Assembly: GCA_963682175.1 (NCBI GenBank)
Contig: OY821784.1
Span: 26,083,621-26,147,620, forward strand
DNA: 64,000 nucleotides
DNA from: Triglochin maritima
Lineage: Eukaryota; Streptophyta; Magnoliopsida; Alismatales; Juncaginaceae
Direction of reading: 5' to 3'
A program made the translations under genes and the position numbers. The notes beneath the pieces are model-generated. The model did not search any database and was not told the origin of the DNA. It saw only the letters and a list, made by a program, of their open reading frames with translations. Positions 1 through 11,110 of the stretch are shown piece after piece. Within the stretch, counting starts at the first letter, position 1; every line of letters starts with the position of its first letter.

Positions 1-1649
1 CTATAAGATAAAGTCATTATGTCCGGTTGAGCATAAGTGGCGTAGTTTCATCTAGACATTAATGCTATCGGTAAAATGGATTTACGTCGATCGATTGAGT
101 TAGTAATCAACTTGATTTCCTTCCAGCAGTAGATGTGAATATATTCATGTTCTGATTTCATGGGTAGCCTCTAATATTAATGTCATGTTCTCACATTGAA
201 ATGCTATTACATCCATCCATGTTATATGCTGTCCATTATAAGCTTTATTGCAACATGTAACCTTTTTGCATGCATGTATTTTGGGTATATATATATATAT
301 ATATAGCTTCCTGAGATCATATGCATGTCTTTCCATGTTGGAACACTTATAAACATGTCGTCTCATGTCCACATAAGATCTGATCATGTTCAGAGATTTT
401 AGTTTTTATCACATGTATGCTCTGAAATTGGTAATTCATATCATCGATTGTTGTGTGGTGCAATTTTGATATCTTGTATTCTTAGGCATGGTTATGTTAC
501 CCTATTCATGCTAATCTATGTCTGATGTGATGTTATGTTGTGCTCGTGTATGACCCTTCATATTTCAGATCACTTAAACATCATTATCATGACTCGTAGA
601 CGACCCGATTAGTTGCTGACGGTTTTACTGTTTTGGTTAGGATTGGTTGTTGTTGTGGATGCTATTTGATCCCTGATTTGGGACGTTGTTTCTGATTGTT
701 GTTTGGGACTGTGAGGAGGGTATTCTTATATACTTCCTTGAGCTCGTTCTGGACTTTGTAGCTACATTAGATTTTAGATGCTTCACTAGCTTTCATTGCA
801 TTTGATCTGATAAGTAATTCTGGGCACGTTCGGTTTTCTGGGCCGACAAGCCACGAGTGGGACCTTTAGCTTCATAGGTCATCTTCATAAGACCTCTATG
901 TGGTGGCCAAGCGTAAGATAAGTCCTGGTAGGCGCGCTGCCATTCTGTCTCAGGTTAGATATTCCAAAGTTCACGATTGCACCATGTAGGTTTATTTCGG
1001 TGATTTGGGGTGTCTAACCGGCATACCGTTTTCTGCCAAGCGGTAGGGTCACTTTCGAGTGACTCACTTTTATTTCTGACCAACGTGGCTGGTGTTCTTG
1101 TTCCTTTTAGAGGAATGTGGTCGGGTGCGCCTGACTGGCACGATCATTGGAGTCGTAGCCTTCTATTGCATATTATGCTTTTCTGTTGTGATTCTGATGC
1201 TTTTGTCTTAGTTAGATTGCATCCATTCTTCTATAAAACTCTGATTGGGCCGGGGGCATATTGAGTTTTCTTAATTGAAAACTCACGCATATTTGTTGAT
1301 GTTGTGCCTTAGGTACTTGGGTTCCTTCAGGGGTGGACTGGACGAGTTTCGGAGGGTTCTGTACATGATGGACACGTTGACTAGGGTCTTTCTATTACCT
1401 TTACTTCCGCTTTTATCTTGTTGTGTTTTTGTTTACTTTGATGTGTTGTAATTGAATCCTTTATATATATGGATAATCAGTTGTTTCAGTTATATTTTGT
1501 TGATCTATCCATATATGTTCCTCCATGTGTTGTCGAGTTGTCCATTTCAGTCTGTCTATTGTAACTCCTTTGGTCATCGCGGAGGTCTCTGATCATGACA
1601 CTAGTGTTCCTTTCCCAGTGTGCGTACCCACTAGATCGAGGGCGTGACA
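1..1649. mobile_element. Probable Ty3/gypsy chromovirus-type LTR, right part only
   Basis: No credible coding frame is seen. The segment ends in GGGCGTGACA at 1649, directly abutting hAT coding sequence. Its layout (a 'gaaactca(c/g)gcatat' block near 1279, a TTTATATATATGG stretch near 1460, a GTGACA end) resembles the end of the chromovirus-type LTR at 13375-15325, which has a similar block near 15045. The left end lies outside the window, so TG start, length and target duplication cannot be checked. It could be another LTR class. Confidence 0.4.
286..305. repeat. (TA)10 microsatellite
   Basis: Uninterrupted alternating TA run inside the left-edge LTR-like sequence. Confidence 0.9.
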
Positions 1650-2690
1650 TGTTAGGAATGCATTTGCTTATGTAGGTTGTAGTAGTACATCCAGATATCA
1701 GGGATTCAGAGAATTTTGTGCATATAATGAAATTAAACCTAAGAAGTTCAAATTAGATGTCCCTCGTTGATGAAATTCTACATATGAAATGTTAAAATGT
1801 TGATTTCCTTATCATCTTGCAATTTCAACCTTTTACAATGAAAAACAAAATGAGCACGTGTTAACCGATTTAGCTTGGGAAAATTGTAAAATTATACATG
1901 CTTTTTTGAAACTTTTTTTCACATCCACTACTAGATTAAAAGGACAATATTACCCAACCTCTAACATATTTATTTCCAATTACTAGAGTATTTGTGAAAT
2001 ATAGGCACAATGCTGGTTTTGTTGAAATTTTATATGTAATAGAGGCTAAGCTTAATAAATATTGGAATCCTCCTCGATTTAGTTTTTGTTCACCTTTATT
2101 ATGGATCCTAGATTGAAGATTACTGGTTTACTAGTTTTCTTAGAATTTGTTTTGAAAATATGAATTATGAAAATTTTCAAAATCATGTAGATAGGTGTAT
2201 GTCTTTATTAATCAAATATTTTGAAGATTATGAAAGACTATATAATCTAAATCTAATAGGTTTAAATGTTGCTAGTTCATCATCATAGCCACTTCCAACT
2301 GCAGCGGATCCATATGACGACGACTCCTAATGGAATTTGTTAAAGTCAAAAGAAGGAAAAATTAGTGCAAACCGACACCCAAAAAGAATTAACTGCATAT
2401 TTAAACACTAAACTTTATGTAAGTGCGACTGAGTTAAAATCTTTTGACGTTTTAGGTTGGTGGAGAAAAAACTCAAGTAGATTTCCACTAGTCTCTTTTA
2501 TGGCGCGAGACTTATTATGTCCTCCGACGTCAACCATGGCGTTGGAGGCTGCTTTGGTGTAGGTAAACGGGTATTGTCTGACAAGAGGCAAATCTTGTCC
2601 GACAAGTCAATTGAGATAAGCGTATGCCTGAAAGATTGGATTGACGTTGCAGACAGAAGAAAACATGAATATTCACGACAGTAGTGATAA
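1650..2690 (+). pseudogene. hAT-family transposase remnant (C-terminal half)
   Basis: Translated fragments match the plant hAT transposase body in order. A segment reading FREFCAYNEIKPKKFKLDVP, followed by a damaged RWNSTYEML-like motif, lies at about 1707-1795. A frame at 2365-2562 carries the C-terminal dimerisation (hATC) signature ELTAYL, then WWRKNSSRFPLVSFMARDLL. A frameshift near 2558 moves the continuation (VGKRVLSDKR, then CLKDW) to another frame up to about 2665. The N-terminal BED zinc finger and the first catalytic Asp region are missing. In-frame stops occur just after the LDVP motif. The left side is cut off by the LTR-like sequence ending at 1649, which suggests a later insertion or a deletion. 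The gene is clearly dead. Confidence 0.85.
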
Positions 2691-3140
2691 CGAAGATTGA
2701 AGATAAATTAGCTAAACCATTCTGTTAAAGGAGTAATTTTTTCTTAGTACCCCTTAGGAATTTTTAATTACTCCTTAGGTTTAGCAAGCCTTCGGGCTTC
2801 TATTATATGTAACCAATATATTATTTCTCTAATTGAGTCAACAATTACTAATCAATAAATTAGTTACTTTGGGGCAAAATTGTGTTTCTTTTTTATTAAT
2901 TCGATTGTAGTTCAGTGGTTGTATACCTATTTGAAATTTATAAAACACCCAAAAAATCAAAAAACTGACACGAACAAACGAAGAAAACCCGACCCGACCA
3001 CCCCAGATCCGGCATGGCACGACCCGTGCCGGTGGGCCATCCTGTGCTAGGGGTACGAGCTACCATGCTATGTCAGATCTGGTGGCCAGCATGATTGGAC
3101 CGTGTTGTGCCAACACGACATGACACGAGTCCCAGGTCTA
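2691..3140 (+). mobile_element. hAT 3' non-coding and subterminal region with candidate terminus
   Basis: The 2970-3130 stretch is rich in short inverted motifs of the GGCACGACCCGTGCC type, the subterminal pattern familiar from plant Ac-like hAT elements. A plausible right terminus is CCCAGGTCTA ending at 3140; read on the other strand it starts TAGACCTGGG, which fits hAT ends. The partner end and the 8-bp duplication (next bases GCCGGACG) were not found because the left end is missing. Confidence 0.55.
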
Positions 3141-3412
3141 GCCGGACGTCAACATTTATGGAGTGGTAGCTATTTTTTAATTTGTATAAGTCTGTGAAGA
3201 TGCAAGTTGCTGTCATTTAAAATGGATCGAGAGTTGAGATGATCAACAATTCAACTTTTAGTTGTTATATATAACAGCTTGAACAAATTCCTTAGAAAAT
3301 ATCAGCTAGAATTAATGTGGTTTAGAAAAATATTTGACCCATATTGCCTTGAAAAGATCAACTGTCGAATCGAGCAATGAAATAGTTGGCCTACTATTCA
3401 GCAAGTAGGGTT
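3141..3412. other. Unassigned AT-rich sequence
   Basis: No coding frame, repeat boundary or RNA gene is recognised. It is the target sequence into which copia-1 inserted, and it resumes at 10727. Confidence 0.6.
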
Positions 3413-3417
3413 GATTA

Positions 3418-3893
3418 TGTTGAAAATTGATCTTAATCCATCCTAGTTGGCAGCCAAGTCATCAAAGGTGATGAGTCATCAAGTTTGAAGATGAAAACAT
3501 GAGGAGATGGAGAGAGAGACGTTTTGCTCTCTTAACCTCCAAGTTTATTTCATGTTAATGTGATGAATTATGTGATGGAGTTATGTGTTCTAATGGGCAT
3601 TAGTAGAGTCCTTTAGATCATGGTTTTTAAGTCTTTTTAGTTAGGCATTTTATTGTGGTGTTTTAAGTGGAGTTAGTGGGTGTTCGTAGGAAGTCTAAGA
3701 GTCATTGTAGTATTATAAATAGTACACAAGTCCAAGTATGTTATGTGTAGAAGAAGGAATAGAGAAAGATGTGTTGTATTTTGTTGTTAAAGTTAAAAAA
3801 AGAAGAGATTTCAACCTCTCCGTTCTTGTTGATCTTTTTTTGTCCACCATCCCCACCACCAAATACATATACGAGCTTCATATATTTCTAACA
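3418..3893 (+). repeat. Copia-1 5' LTR
   Basis: 476 bp, begins TG and ends CA. It aligns over its whole length to 10248-10721 with scattered differences, so the insertion is not recent. A possible TATA-like TATAAATAGTACAC lies near 3714. Confidence 0.93.
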
Positions 3894-3896
3894 ATA

Positions 3897-3908
3897 TGGT
3901 ATCAGAGC
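3897..3908 (+). other. Copia-1 primer-binding site
   Basis: TGGTATCAGAGC lies three bases after the LTR end and is complementary to the 3' end of plant initiator-Met tRNA, the standard primer of plant copia elements. Confidence 0.93.
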
Positions 3909-3917
3909 CTCGTAGGC

Positions 3918-5032
3918 ATGACGAGCTCAAGTATGACTCTGTTCGGTCAAGTTATGTTGCCCTACCTATCGAAATCCAATTACGACAATTGGAGTTTTCA
4001 GATGCGCACACTGTTGGGTGCACAAGATTCATGGGATTTGGTCGAGAACAACTTCGAGGAGGAGTCGGAGGCCATGAACGCCAAACAAAGAAAGGTGGTG
4101 AAGGAGATGCGCAAAATAGATCAAAGTGCAATGTTTCTTCTCTTTGAAGTGGTCGATGATACCGGCTTTGAGAAGGTTGTGGGAGCAAGGATGTCTAAGC
4201 AGGAGTCGAAAATTCTTGAAAAGGGATATAAGAGTGTGGATCGTGTGAGACAAGTGCGCCTCTATGCGCTTCGAGGCAAGTTCAAAGCATTGAAAATAAA
4301 GTAGTCTAAAGGAGTGGCCGACTATATCACAGGGGTGCGCATGGTTGTGAACCAATTGAAAAGAAATGGAGAGGAGTTGAAGGAAGAGAGAGTGGTGGAG
4401 AAGATCTTCCGTTCTCTCACTGAATGCTTTGAAAATATGGTGTGTGCCATAGAGGAATCAAAGAACCTCAAGGAGATGATGATCTACGATCTTGTTAGTC
4501 GTTGTAGGCACATGAGCAAAGGAAGAAGAAGAAGCAAGATGTATTGGAGGAGGCATTGCAAGCAAAGTTGTCGCTTGAGGAGGGAGAAACCTGACAATGT
4601 AGATTGTGGAAGAGGTCGTGACTATGGAGTCCTTTCAAATAAGAAGGATGGCGAGTGCTTCAAGTATGGGAAGCATGGTCATTTTGCGAAAGAGTGTCAG
4701 TCGCAAAAGAAGATGCAGGAGAGCTCCAACCGTGGTCATGGAGGCTGAACAATTAAAAAGGATGTTGAATGCTTCAATTGTTGGAAGTGTGGACACTTTT
4801 CTAGTGAGTGTTGGTCGAAGGTGGAAGAGAGAGTTCCAACCCTGTTGCCATGGAGGAAGATGCCCATGGTGATGGAATGACTTTGTTCGTTAATAACGAG
4901 GAGGTGACCAATCATGTCATGCATGCTCAAGTTAATGATGAGAATAAGGAGGAATATCAAGAAAATAAAGAAAAGGAGAAAGGAGTGGAGGCGACGACTT
5001 TCATTGTTGACAATGAGATAAGTCCAAAGTAG
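3918..5032 (+). pseudogene. Copia-1 gag remnant
   Basis: Capsid/nucleocapsid protein of a copia element. The start chosen is the ATG at 3918 just after the primer-binding site; the open frame to its left is LTR. The N-terminal part has the LSKSNYDNWSFQMRTLL motif typical of copia gag (DUF4219/UBN2 type). An in-frame TAG at 4302-4304 interrupts it, and the same frame continues to about 4520. Two zinc knuckles are visible: the first (near 4654) has lost its second Cys (CFKYGKHGHFAKEC), the second (near 4771) is a complete CX2CX4HX4C (CFNCWKCGHFSSEC) in another frame. Frameshifts lie between them. It cannot be expressed as a whole. Confidence 0.88.
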
Positions 5033-5808
5033 CTTCATGAGGCTACAAGTGAGCATCACGTGATGTGCATTCTAGCACAAGGACAATACAATCCCTTTGA
5101 AGATATTGTTGAGGATGCTATGTGGCGCACGACGGTGGATGAAGAGATGCGCTCCATCGAGTAGAATGAGACTTGGGAGTTAGTCTCGTTGCCAAAGGGA
5201 CAACAGGGATTGTTGTCAAATGGGTGTTCAAGAAGAAGATGATGACCCAAGGAGAAGTGGAAAGGTACAAGGCACGATTGGTGGCTAAAGGCTACAAGCA
5301 AAGGGCCGGCATAGATTATGAAGAAGTGTTCGCTCTAGTGGCATGCATGGAGACAATCCTAATCTCTCTTGCAGCTCGAAGAAGGTGGAACGTGCATCAA
5401 ATGAACGTGAAGTCTGCATTCTTGAATGGGACTCTTGAAGAAGAGGTATATATGGAGCAACCTCCGGGTTATGAAAAGAAAGACAAAGAAGTGAAGGTGC
5501 AAAAGTTAAAGAAGTCACTATATGGGTTGAAGCAAGCCCCGAGAGCATGGAATGAGAGGATTGTTGCGTATTTCAAGCAACATGGTTTCATGCAATGCCC
5601 ACACGAATATGCGCTCTATGTGAACAAGAGCGGTAATGATATATTGATTGTAGCCTTGTATGTTGATCATCACATCTTTGTAGGAAGCAACGAGATCATG
5701 CTTGAGGAGTTCAATCAATCTATGAGGAGGGAGTTCGAGATGACGGACTTAGGATTCATGTCCTATTTTCTTGTCCTTGAGTTCAAGCAAGGAAACGATG
5801 GTGCATTC

Positions 5809-7943
5809 TGTAGGATTTCATGTTTAATCATACATATATATTTTCGAAATTTTTATGTATAATAAGGATCAATTACAATTTTCTACGATTTATTTCATGC
5901 ATGTATCAATTTGTTTTAATAACTAGTTTCAAAAACTCATTAAAACAAACACAAGGGACTCCGAAATTCATACCTAGAAGTTCTCTAAAACTTCTTGATG
6001 TTCCAGAGACGTTGAGGAAGACGATCGTCGCTTCTCGTTGTGCCGGATGCCTCCGAGTGTTCACCGAAACCCTAAACAAGGTTGGAGAGAAAGGAGCTAG
6101 TCAATCAATCTCCAAACTAGCTTAGAATCTAGCTACAAACCCCTTCCTTAATCTCTGAGATTTCTCCTTCCAAAGACTTAGAAAACTAAGAGAATTTTCG
6201 TGGATTTTTGTGGTGAATTTAGGAGAGAAAATATTTTGCAAACTTCTAACATAATTAAGGAGAATAAGGACCTATTTATAGGGTCCAATCTTATTCTTAA
6301 TCATGGCTATTCTTAAGCCATGTTTTCTTGACATTTTCTCTCACAAACTAATTCCAAAATGCATTACATGCATCCACAAAACGTTTGACCAAGTTTGGAG
6401 CTAATCCAACCATTGATCAAATTAATCTCTTAATTATCAAAGGCAGAAAATCGATCGCAGTTCGGTTTACCGAGTCACACTCGGTTAACCGAATATGTCA
6501 CGATTGCTTTACCGAGTATTGGACGGATGACCGATTCTTAAGGAGAAAAATTCTCCTTAACCGATCGGACGAATTCTCGTCTAAGACCAAGTGCCATTCG
6601 GTTAACCGAAAATATCGGAACTGGACATTGTTCGGTCGACCGATTCTGGTTCGGTACACCGTACCAGAGTTCCAGGCACTTTGGTCAAGTTCGGTCAATC
6701 AACTATGACTATCCGTTCCACGTTCGGTTGACCGATCCGCAGATCCTTCGGTCGACCGAACCATAACGGATTACTGAACTTTTACCCGATTTTGCCTTTT
6801 CAAATTTTGGATTTATTTCCAACAAAATTTGAACTTTTGGGGTTTTAGCAAATCCACAACTTATGCAATATATATTATCCTATGCAATGATAAATTATTG
6901 CACCCCATAATATATGCATCACATATGAATTTATCATGATTCTAATTATGTTATATACAACATAATTGATTTTACTTGTTCACCACATGTGTCATATTTT
7001 CTATAAGAAACCCGACACATCATATGAACCAAAATCAAGCTTCTTGTTTCCCGGTTTTTTGCAGTGTGACCTATGGGAGGATCTAGACTAAGTTGGCAGT
7101 GATATTAAGAGCTTAATATCACAAGCTATAAGCGGTATCTAGCTACACATTATAGCTCCCAATTAGTTAGATGTCTTAATTCCACTCGAACCAAAACCCG
7201 ATCCATTTAGTGATGGAGTGCATCACTTGTGTCCGTCCCTTGCCTCATGATATTAAGAATACACACAAAGTAGTATTGTGTCATCTTTGTGTTAATATTC
7301 ATTTCTTGATCTATTTAAGCTAGTTATAAATATGTGACTTAACTGAAATCACATTGTGCACATTATAACTTTGCTTTATCAAGGGGCCCACTAATATCAT
7401 CACTCAATTAAGAGGGGCAATGATAATCTTTTGACTAACTATCTTCTCCAACAAAAGTCATACTTAACCAACCAATGCCTTTACACTACACTCATCGATA
7501 GCTCAAGACACTAGTCTAATTAAGCAATTCTTAAGTGATCGGATATAAGTCTCATATCAAAGGACCAAAGACACAGTAAAACATTAATGACACGGAAAAC
7601 ACAATTCTATAATGTTTTACTTATTAGGTCTATTCAGTATACAAAAGTAATATTTTCCTCTTTTGTGTACCCGTGTTGTCACTCACTTGAAGAGCTACAA
7701 TGATCTATGACCAACACGACAATCTTAACTCGGTAATTGATGTCCCATGTTAATTACCATGATTGCGAATATCTTTTGTTTTATGTAAACCTATATCTTT
7801 TAGAGCTCTACGGTTAAGGACCAAGAGCCTCTTCCTTAACACTTCTAAAAGATGAATAACATAAACAAGGAACAAAATGATTTCTCATTAAATTCATAGT
7901 AATTGACATTTAAAAGTAAAACTTTTAGAACACATTCCCTTCA
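5809..7943 (-). mobile_element. Family A solo LTR (copia type, about 2.1 kb)
   Basis: Begins TGTAGGATTT and ends CCCTTCA (+ strand), inserted in the copia-1 RT coding region and flanked by ATTC at 5805-5808 and 7944-7947 (4 of an expected 4-5 bp). The same family recurs complete at 52614-54788 and in pieces at 11111-11534/20225-20962 and 57660-58171. The TATA box (CTATAAATAG on the minus strand, 6272-6281) shows transcription would run right to left. The piece at 58171 abuts a copia RNase H end, so the family is probably a copia LTR. No internal region remains, so it is a solo LTR left by recombination. Confidence 0.9.
6272..6758 (-). promoter_or_regulatory. Family A U3 promoter with paired CGGTNNACCG palindromes
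   Basis: Minus-strand TATA at 6272-6281. Upstream of it (higher coordinates) lie palindromes at 6463 and 6482 (19 bp apart), 6505 and 6524 (19, degenerate), 6599, 6633 and 6652 (19), 6725 and 6749 (24). Central dinucleotides vary (TT, TA, CG, AC, TG). The first site starts 182 bp beyond the TATA. That these are protein-binding sites is inference. Confidence 0.7.
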
Positions 7944-8302
7944 ATTCATGATGCAAGAAAGCTATGTGAAGGAAACCTTGAAGAGGTTCAAGATGGATGA
8001 TTGCAAACCTATGAGCACACTGGTGGAGTGTGGTTTAAAATTATCCAAGCATAAGAAAGGAGAGTTAGTTGATGCAACCTTATTCAAGAGTGCGGTAGGG
8101 TGCTTGCGTTACTGAACCTGCACTCGACCAGATATAGTGTATGGAGTTGGCTTGGTAAGTCGCTACATGGAGTGCCAACCATAGAGAATTGGATGGCGAT
8201 CAAGAAATTTTTTCGCTACATAAAATGCATCTTAAAGCTTTCTCAGTTCTATGGCACATCCGATAACAAAGAAGATCTCTTCGGATAATCAGATACCGAT
8301 TG

Positions 8303-9835
8303 TGTGGGATTGTGAGGGTCGCTAATTCTAATGACTTCTAAGCTAATTACCTACTTGTTTAATCGATCAAAGATATGTAGTGGAATTTAAAACAGGCAAG
8401 TAAGGAAGGAGATATGCAAACCCCAAGGAACACAGGGGATTTTACAGAGGTTCGGCCACCCGCCTATGTCATCTCTTGCAAGCTCCGCTCGACACTTCGA
8501 GTTCCGCTCACGACTTCACTATCCGCCCCTGTTCCGGGCCGGAAGACAACGCCTTTACAAGTCTTCAAGCTTGCGAACAACCCTCACCGAGCTTGGCTGC
8601 TCCTCTCACAATCCGAGAGGGATACTTCGGACTCTTACCGAGGTCTATGCTCTTTGTCTTGGGCTTTCACAAGGACCCTTGCTTCTTTCACAACAAAGAG
8701 TGGAACAACATTCTATAATCTTGAGCACACTTGAGTGAGAATAGGATTTATGACTAAAGTTTGGAAGGTTTGAGGCTTGGAGTGTTTTGAGTTTCTCTCT
8801 AATGTGTTGGACAAATAGTAGTGGGAGAGTTGTGTTAAAATGTGTTTTACAACTCTATTTATAAGCATTAGAGATAATATAGACGTTGGGGATGAATTGT
8901 GTAAAGATTGTGTAAGATACACTAACCAGAAATCTGCAGGACCCAATTCTGCTTAAAATCGGTCGACCGAATCGGGTATACCGGTCGACCAGTTAGTTAA
9001 ATTATGACTATGACTTAAGTTCGCTTAAGTGAACGGTCGAACGGGCTTAGGGGATTGGTCGACCGTTCTAGGGTTTCTGGTCTGAGTAAGTAGGATCGGT
9101 CGAACTAGGCAAGTGGTTGGTTCGACCGAAAAAGTCCAGGCACTTCTGGGTTTGGGAGGAATTGAATTTTGGTCGACCGAAGGTTGAGAAACGTTCGAGA
9201 GAATAAGTCCAGAGAGTTTAGGGCGACCAAGATGTGTTGGATTGTTCGACCGTTAGGTAAGTTTCGGTCGACCAGATGTTTGGTAAATTTGGGGTTTTGG
9301 GAAATCCGACTGTTGTAGAAAAACGACAAAACAAACGGTCATGTGACACGTGTGATCTGTCAAACAGAAAGGAGTAAATGGTCGACCATTCTTAACACTA
9401 AATCCTATAACAGAAATAACAACCCAATCGGTCGAACGAAGAACTCATTCCGGTCGACCGATTTGGTCCAGACAGTTCAGGTTAGGTTAAGTGTTTTCCG
9501 GTTCTTGTTTGGGTGAGCTATTGAAGTCCAAATGTTGTGAATTTTTGTGTGTAACTTCTCTAAGGAACCTAGTGTGTGTTTAAGTTGATTTTAGCTCAAG
9601 TATGCTCAATTTACACAAGTTCCTAAGACTCAAAGAAATACAAAATACATGTCTTCAATTGAGCTTGATTACATGTCTTGACTTGATTTGCTTTCTTCCT
9701 TGAGTCTTGATCACCTGTAGAGGTTAGCACAAAGAAATATATATCCAATGAAATATGTGTGCTACTCTACATGATCACAATTAAGATTAGGTTGATTAAA
9801 TCATCAAAACATAGATTAAGGCCAAAAAGCCAACA
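8303..9835 (-). mobile_element. Family B solo LTR 'e' (1533 bp)
   Basis: Starts TGTGGGATTG and ends AAAAGCCAACA. Flanked by GATTG at 8298-8302 and 9836-9840, a perfect 5-bp duplication inside copia-1 RNase H coding sequence. The ends match the LTRs of the gag-only elements at 20963 and 40045, so it belongs to that family. TATA (CTATTTATAAG on +, 8855-8865) gives minus-strand orientation. No internal region remains. Confidence 0.92.
8855..9460 (-). promoter_or_regulatory. Family B 'e' U3 promoter with 22-bp-spaced palindrome pairs
   Basis: Sites of CGGTCGACCG type start at 8960/8982, 9034/9056, 9097/9119, 9170/9192, 9243/9265 and 9429/9451, each pair exactly 22 bp apart start to start; a single site lies at 9379. 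The nearest site starts 95 bp upstream of the TATA at 8855-8865. Several members are degenerate at one or two bases, but the spacing is kept. Confidence 0.75.
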
Positions 9836-10247
9836 GATTGTAGTGGAGATGTTGATGATCGAAAGAGCACATCCGGTTTCATATTTTATCAACTTGTGAG
9901 GCCAAATATGTGTCAAGTAGTGCATGTGTGTGTCATGCAATATGACTTAAAGAATTGTTGAAGGAGCTAAGTTCGGGCCAAGATAAAGCAACAAAGGTGT
10001 ATATGAATAGCAAGTCTGCTATCGAACTAGCCAAAAATCCGGTCCATCATGAGAGGAGCGAACATATGGACAACATGTTTCACTTTATCCGTGAGCATAT
10101 GAAGGAGAAGGAATTTGAGCTCTTGCATGTGAGAAGTGAAGATCAAGTGACCGATATCTTCACAAAAGCATTTCCGATAAGGTTGCATGAGAGGATGCGC
10201 AACCTACTTGGGATGGAAGATGAGAGAGGATTAAGATCAAGGAGGAG

Positions 10248-10721
10248 TGTTGAAATTTGATCTTAATTCATCAAAGTTGGCATCCAAGTCATCAAAGGTG
10301 ATGAGTTATCAAGTTAGAAGATAAAAAGATGAGGAGATGGAGAGAGACATTTCTCTCTTAACCTCCAAGTTTATTTCATGTTATTTTGGTGAATTATGTG
10401 ATGGACTTATGTGTTCTAATGGGCATTTGTAGAGTCCTTTATATCATGGTTTTTAAGTCTCTTTAGTTAGGCGTTTTATTGTGGTCTTTTAAGTGGAGTT
10501 AGTGGGTGTTCTTAGGAAGTCTAAGAGTCATTGTAGTATTATAAATAGCACACAAGTCATGTTTGTTATGTGTGCAAGAACGAATAGAGAAAGTGATGTA
10601 TTTTGTTCTTAAAGTTAGAAGAAGAAGAAGATCTTTCAGTCTCTCCCATCTAGTTCATCTATTTTCCTTGTCCACTACCCCCACCACCAAATACATATAC
10701 GAGCTTCGTATATTTCTAATA
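10248..10721 (+). repeat. Copia-1 3' LTR
   Basis: 474 bp, preceded by the purine-rich run AAGGAGGAG (10239-10247, polypurine tract position). Ends TTCTAATA; the last dinucleotide is TA instead of CA. Followed by the GATTA duplication. Confidence 0.92.
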
Positions 10722-10726
10722 GATTA

Positions 10727-11110
10727 TCGTCTTCTAAATATAACCATTATTGTGTATCCATTAATCTTCATCCTTGTTGGACAGTCAAATTCTCCAAAAT
10801 AAAACAAAGAGAATTAAAAAGGTTGGAGGACTTTCTAGAAGATGAACAAACCTTGACAAGGTTCTAGAAGTTAAAGGAAAGTGGAGGACAATCTTAAAAG
10901 TTATGAAAAGTGAAGAGTTGTCTATAATAGATGAGAAGAGAGGGTGAGTTGGCAAAAATCCATTTCCACCGAATGATGGTTCGATGCTTTGTTGGAGATG
11001 ATGTGTTAAGTTGTGATTGGTGCACAACATGTTAGTTGCCATTGATGTTGAATATAAATAGAGTTGTGAGAAAGATGTATAGGTGTAACGCGCAAGTATA
11101 GTAACGTAAG
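10727..11110. other. Unassigned sequence between elements
   Basis: No coding frame or known repeat is recognised. A TATA-like ATATAAATAGAG near 11051 could mark an old LTR or promoter remnant. Confidence 0.5.

Larger units (their letters stand above)
5056..10240 (+). pseudogene. Copia-1 RT-RNase H remnant in three pieces
   Basis: Pieces lie at 5056-5808, 7944-8302 and 9836-10240. They carry RT motifs in order: VKWVFKKK, YKARLVAKGYKQRAGIDYEE, VKSAFLNGTLEEEVYMEQPPGY, KKSLYGLKQAPRAW. The catalytic box reads YVDH rather than YVDD (about 5659), so polymerase activity is lost. A stop lies at 5161-5163. RNase H follows as SDTDC at the end of piece two, then the GDVDDRKSTSGF motif at the start of piece three, then a KHID-like region and TDIFTKAF. 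Skipping the two solo LTRs brings the frame back into register at both junctions. Protease and integrase are absent between gag and RT. Confidence 0.9.
3418..10721 (+). mobile_element. Copia-1: decayed, internally deleted Ty1/copia element
   Basis: Two LTRs (3418-3893 and 10248-10721) share start (TGTTGAAA) and end (TATTTCTAACA / TATTTCTAATA) and are flanked by the identical 5-bp duplication GATTA at 3413-3417 and 10722-10726. An initiator-Met primer-binding site follows the 5' LTR. Inside are gag, RT and RNase H remnants, but no protease or integrase. Two solo LTRs interrupt it: family A at 5809-7943 and family B at 8303-9835. Without them the element would be about 3.6 kb, shorter than usual copia elements of about 5 kb, consistent with the missing domains. 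Confidence 0.93.

Noticed and set aside
5804..5808. CATTC as a 5-bp duplication for the first family A LTR, with the LTR ending at 7932 in AGAACA
   Set aside because: The second family A copy (TSD GTTTG) shows the LTR ends TTTCA. That moves the end to 7943 and leaves ATTC as the duplication; the CATTC match is accidental.
6433..6444. Reading the CGGT/ACCG motifs as DRE (RCCGAC) or W-box (TTGACC) stress elements
   Set aside because: Only some centre variants create TTGACC or ACCGAC. The constant feature is the CGGTNNACCG dyad and its pairing, so these known motifs do not explain the pattern.
8311..8315. LTR e starting at TGTGAGGG (8311) or TGAGGG (8313)
   Set aside because: Alignment with LTR c and the GATTG duplication at 8298-8302 and 9836-9840 place the start at 8303.
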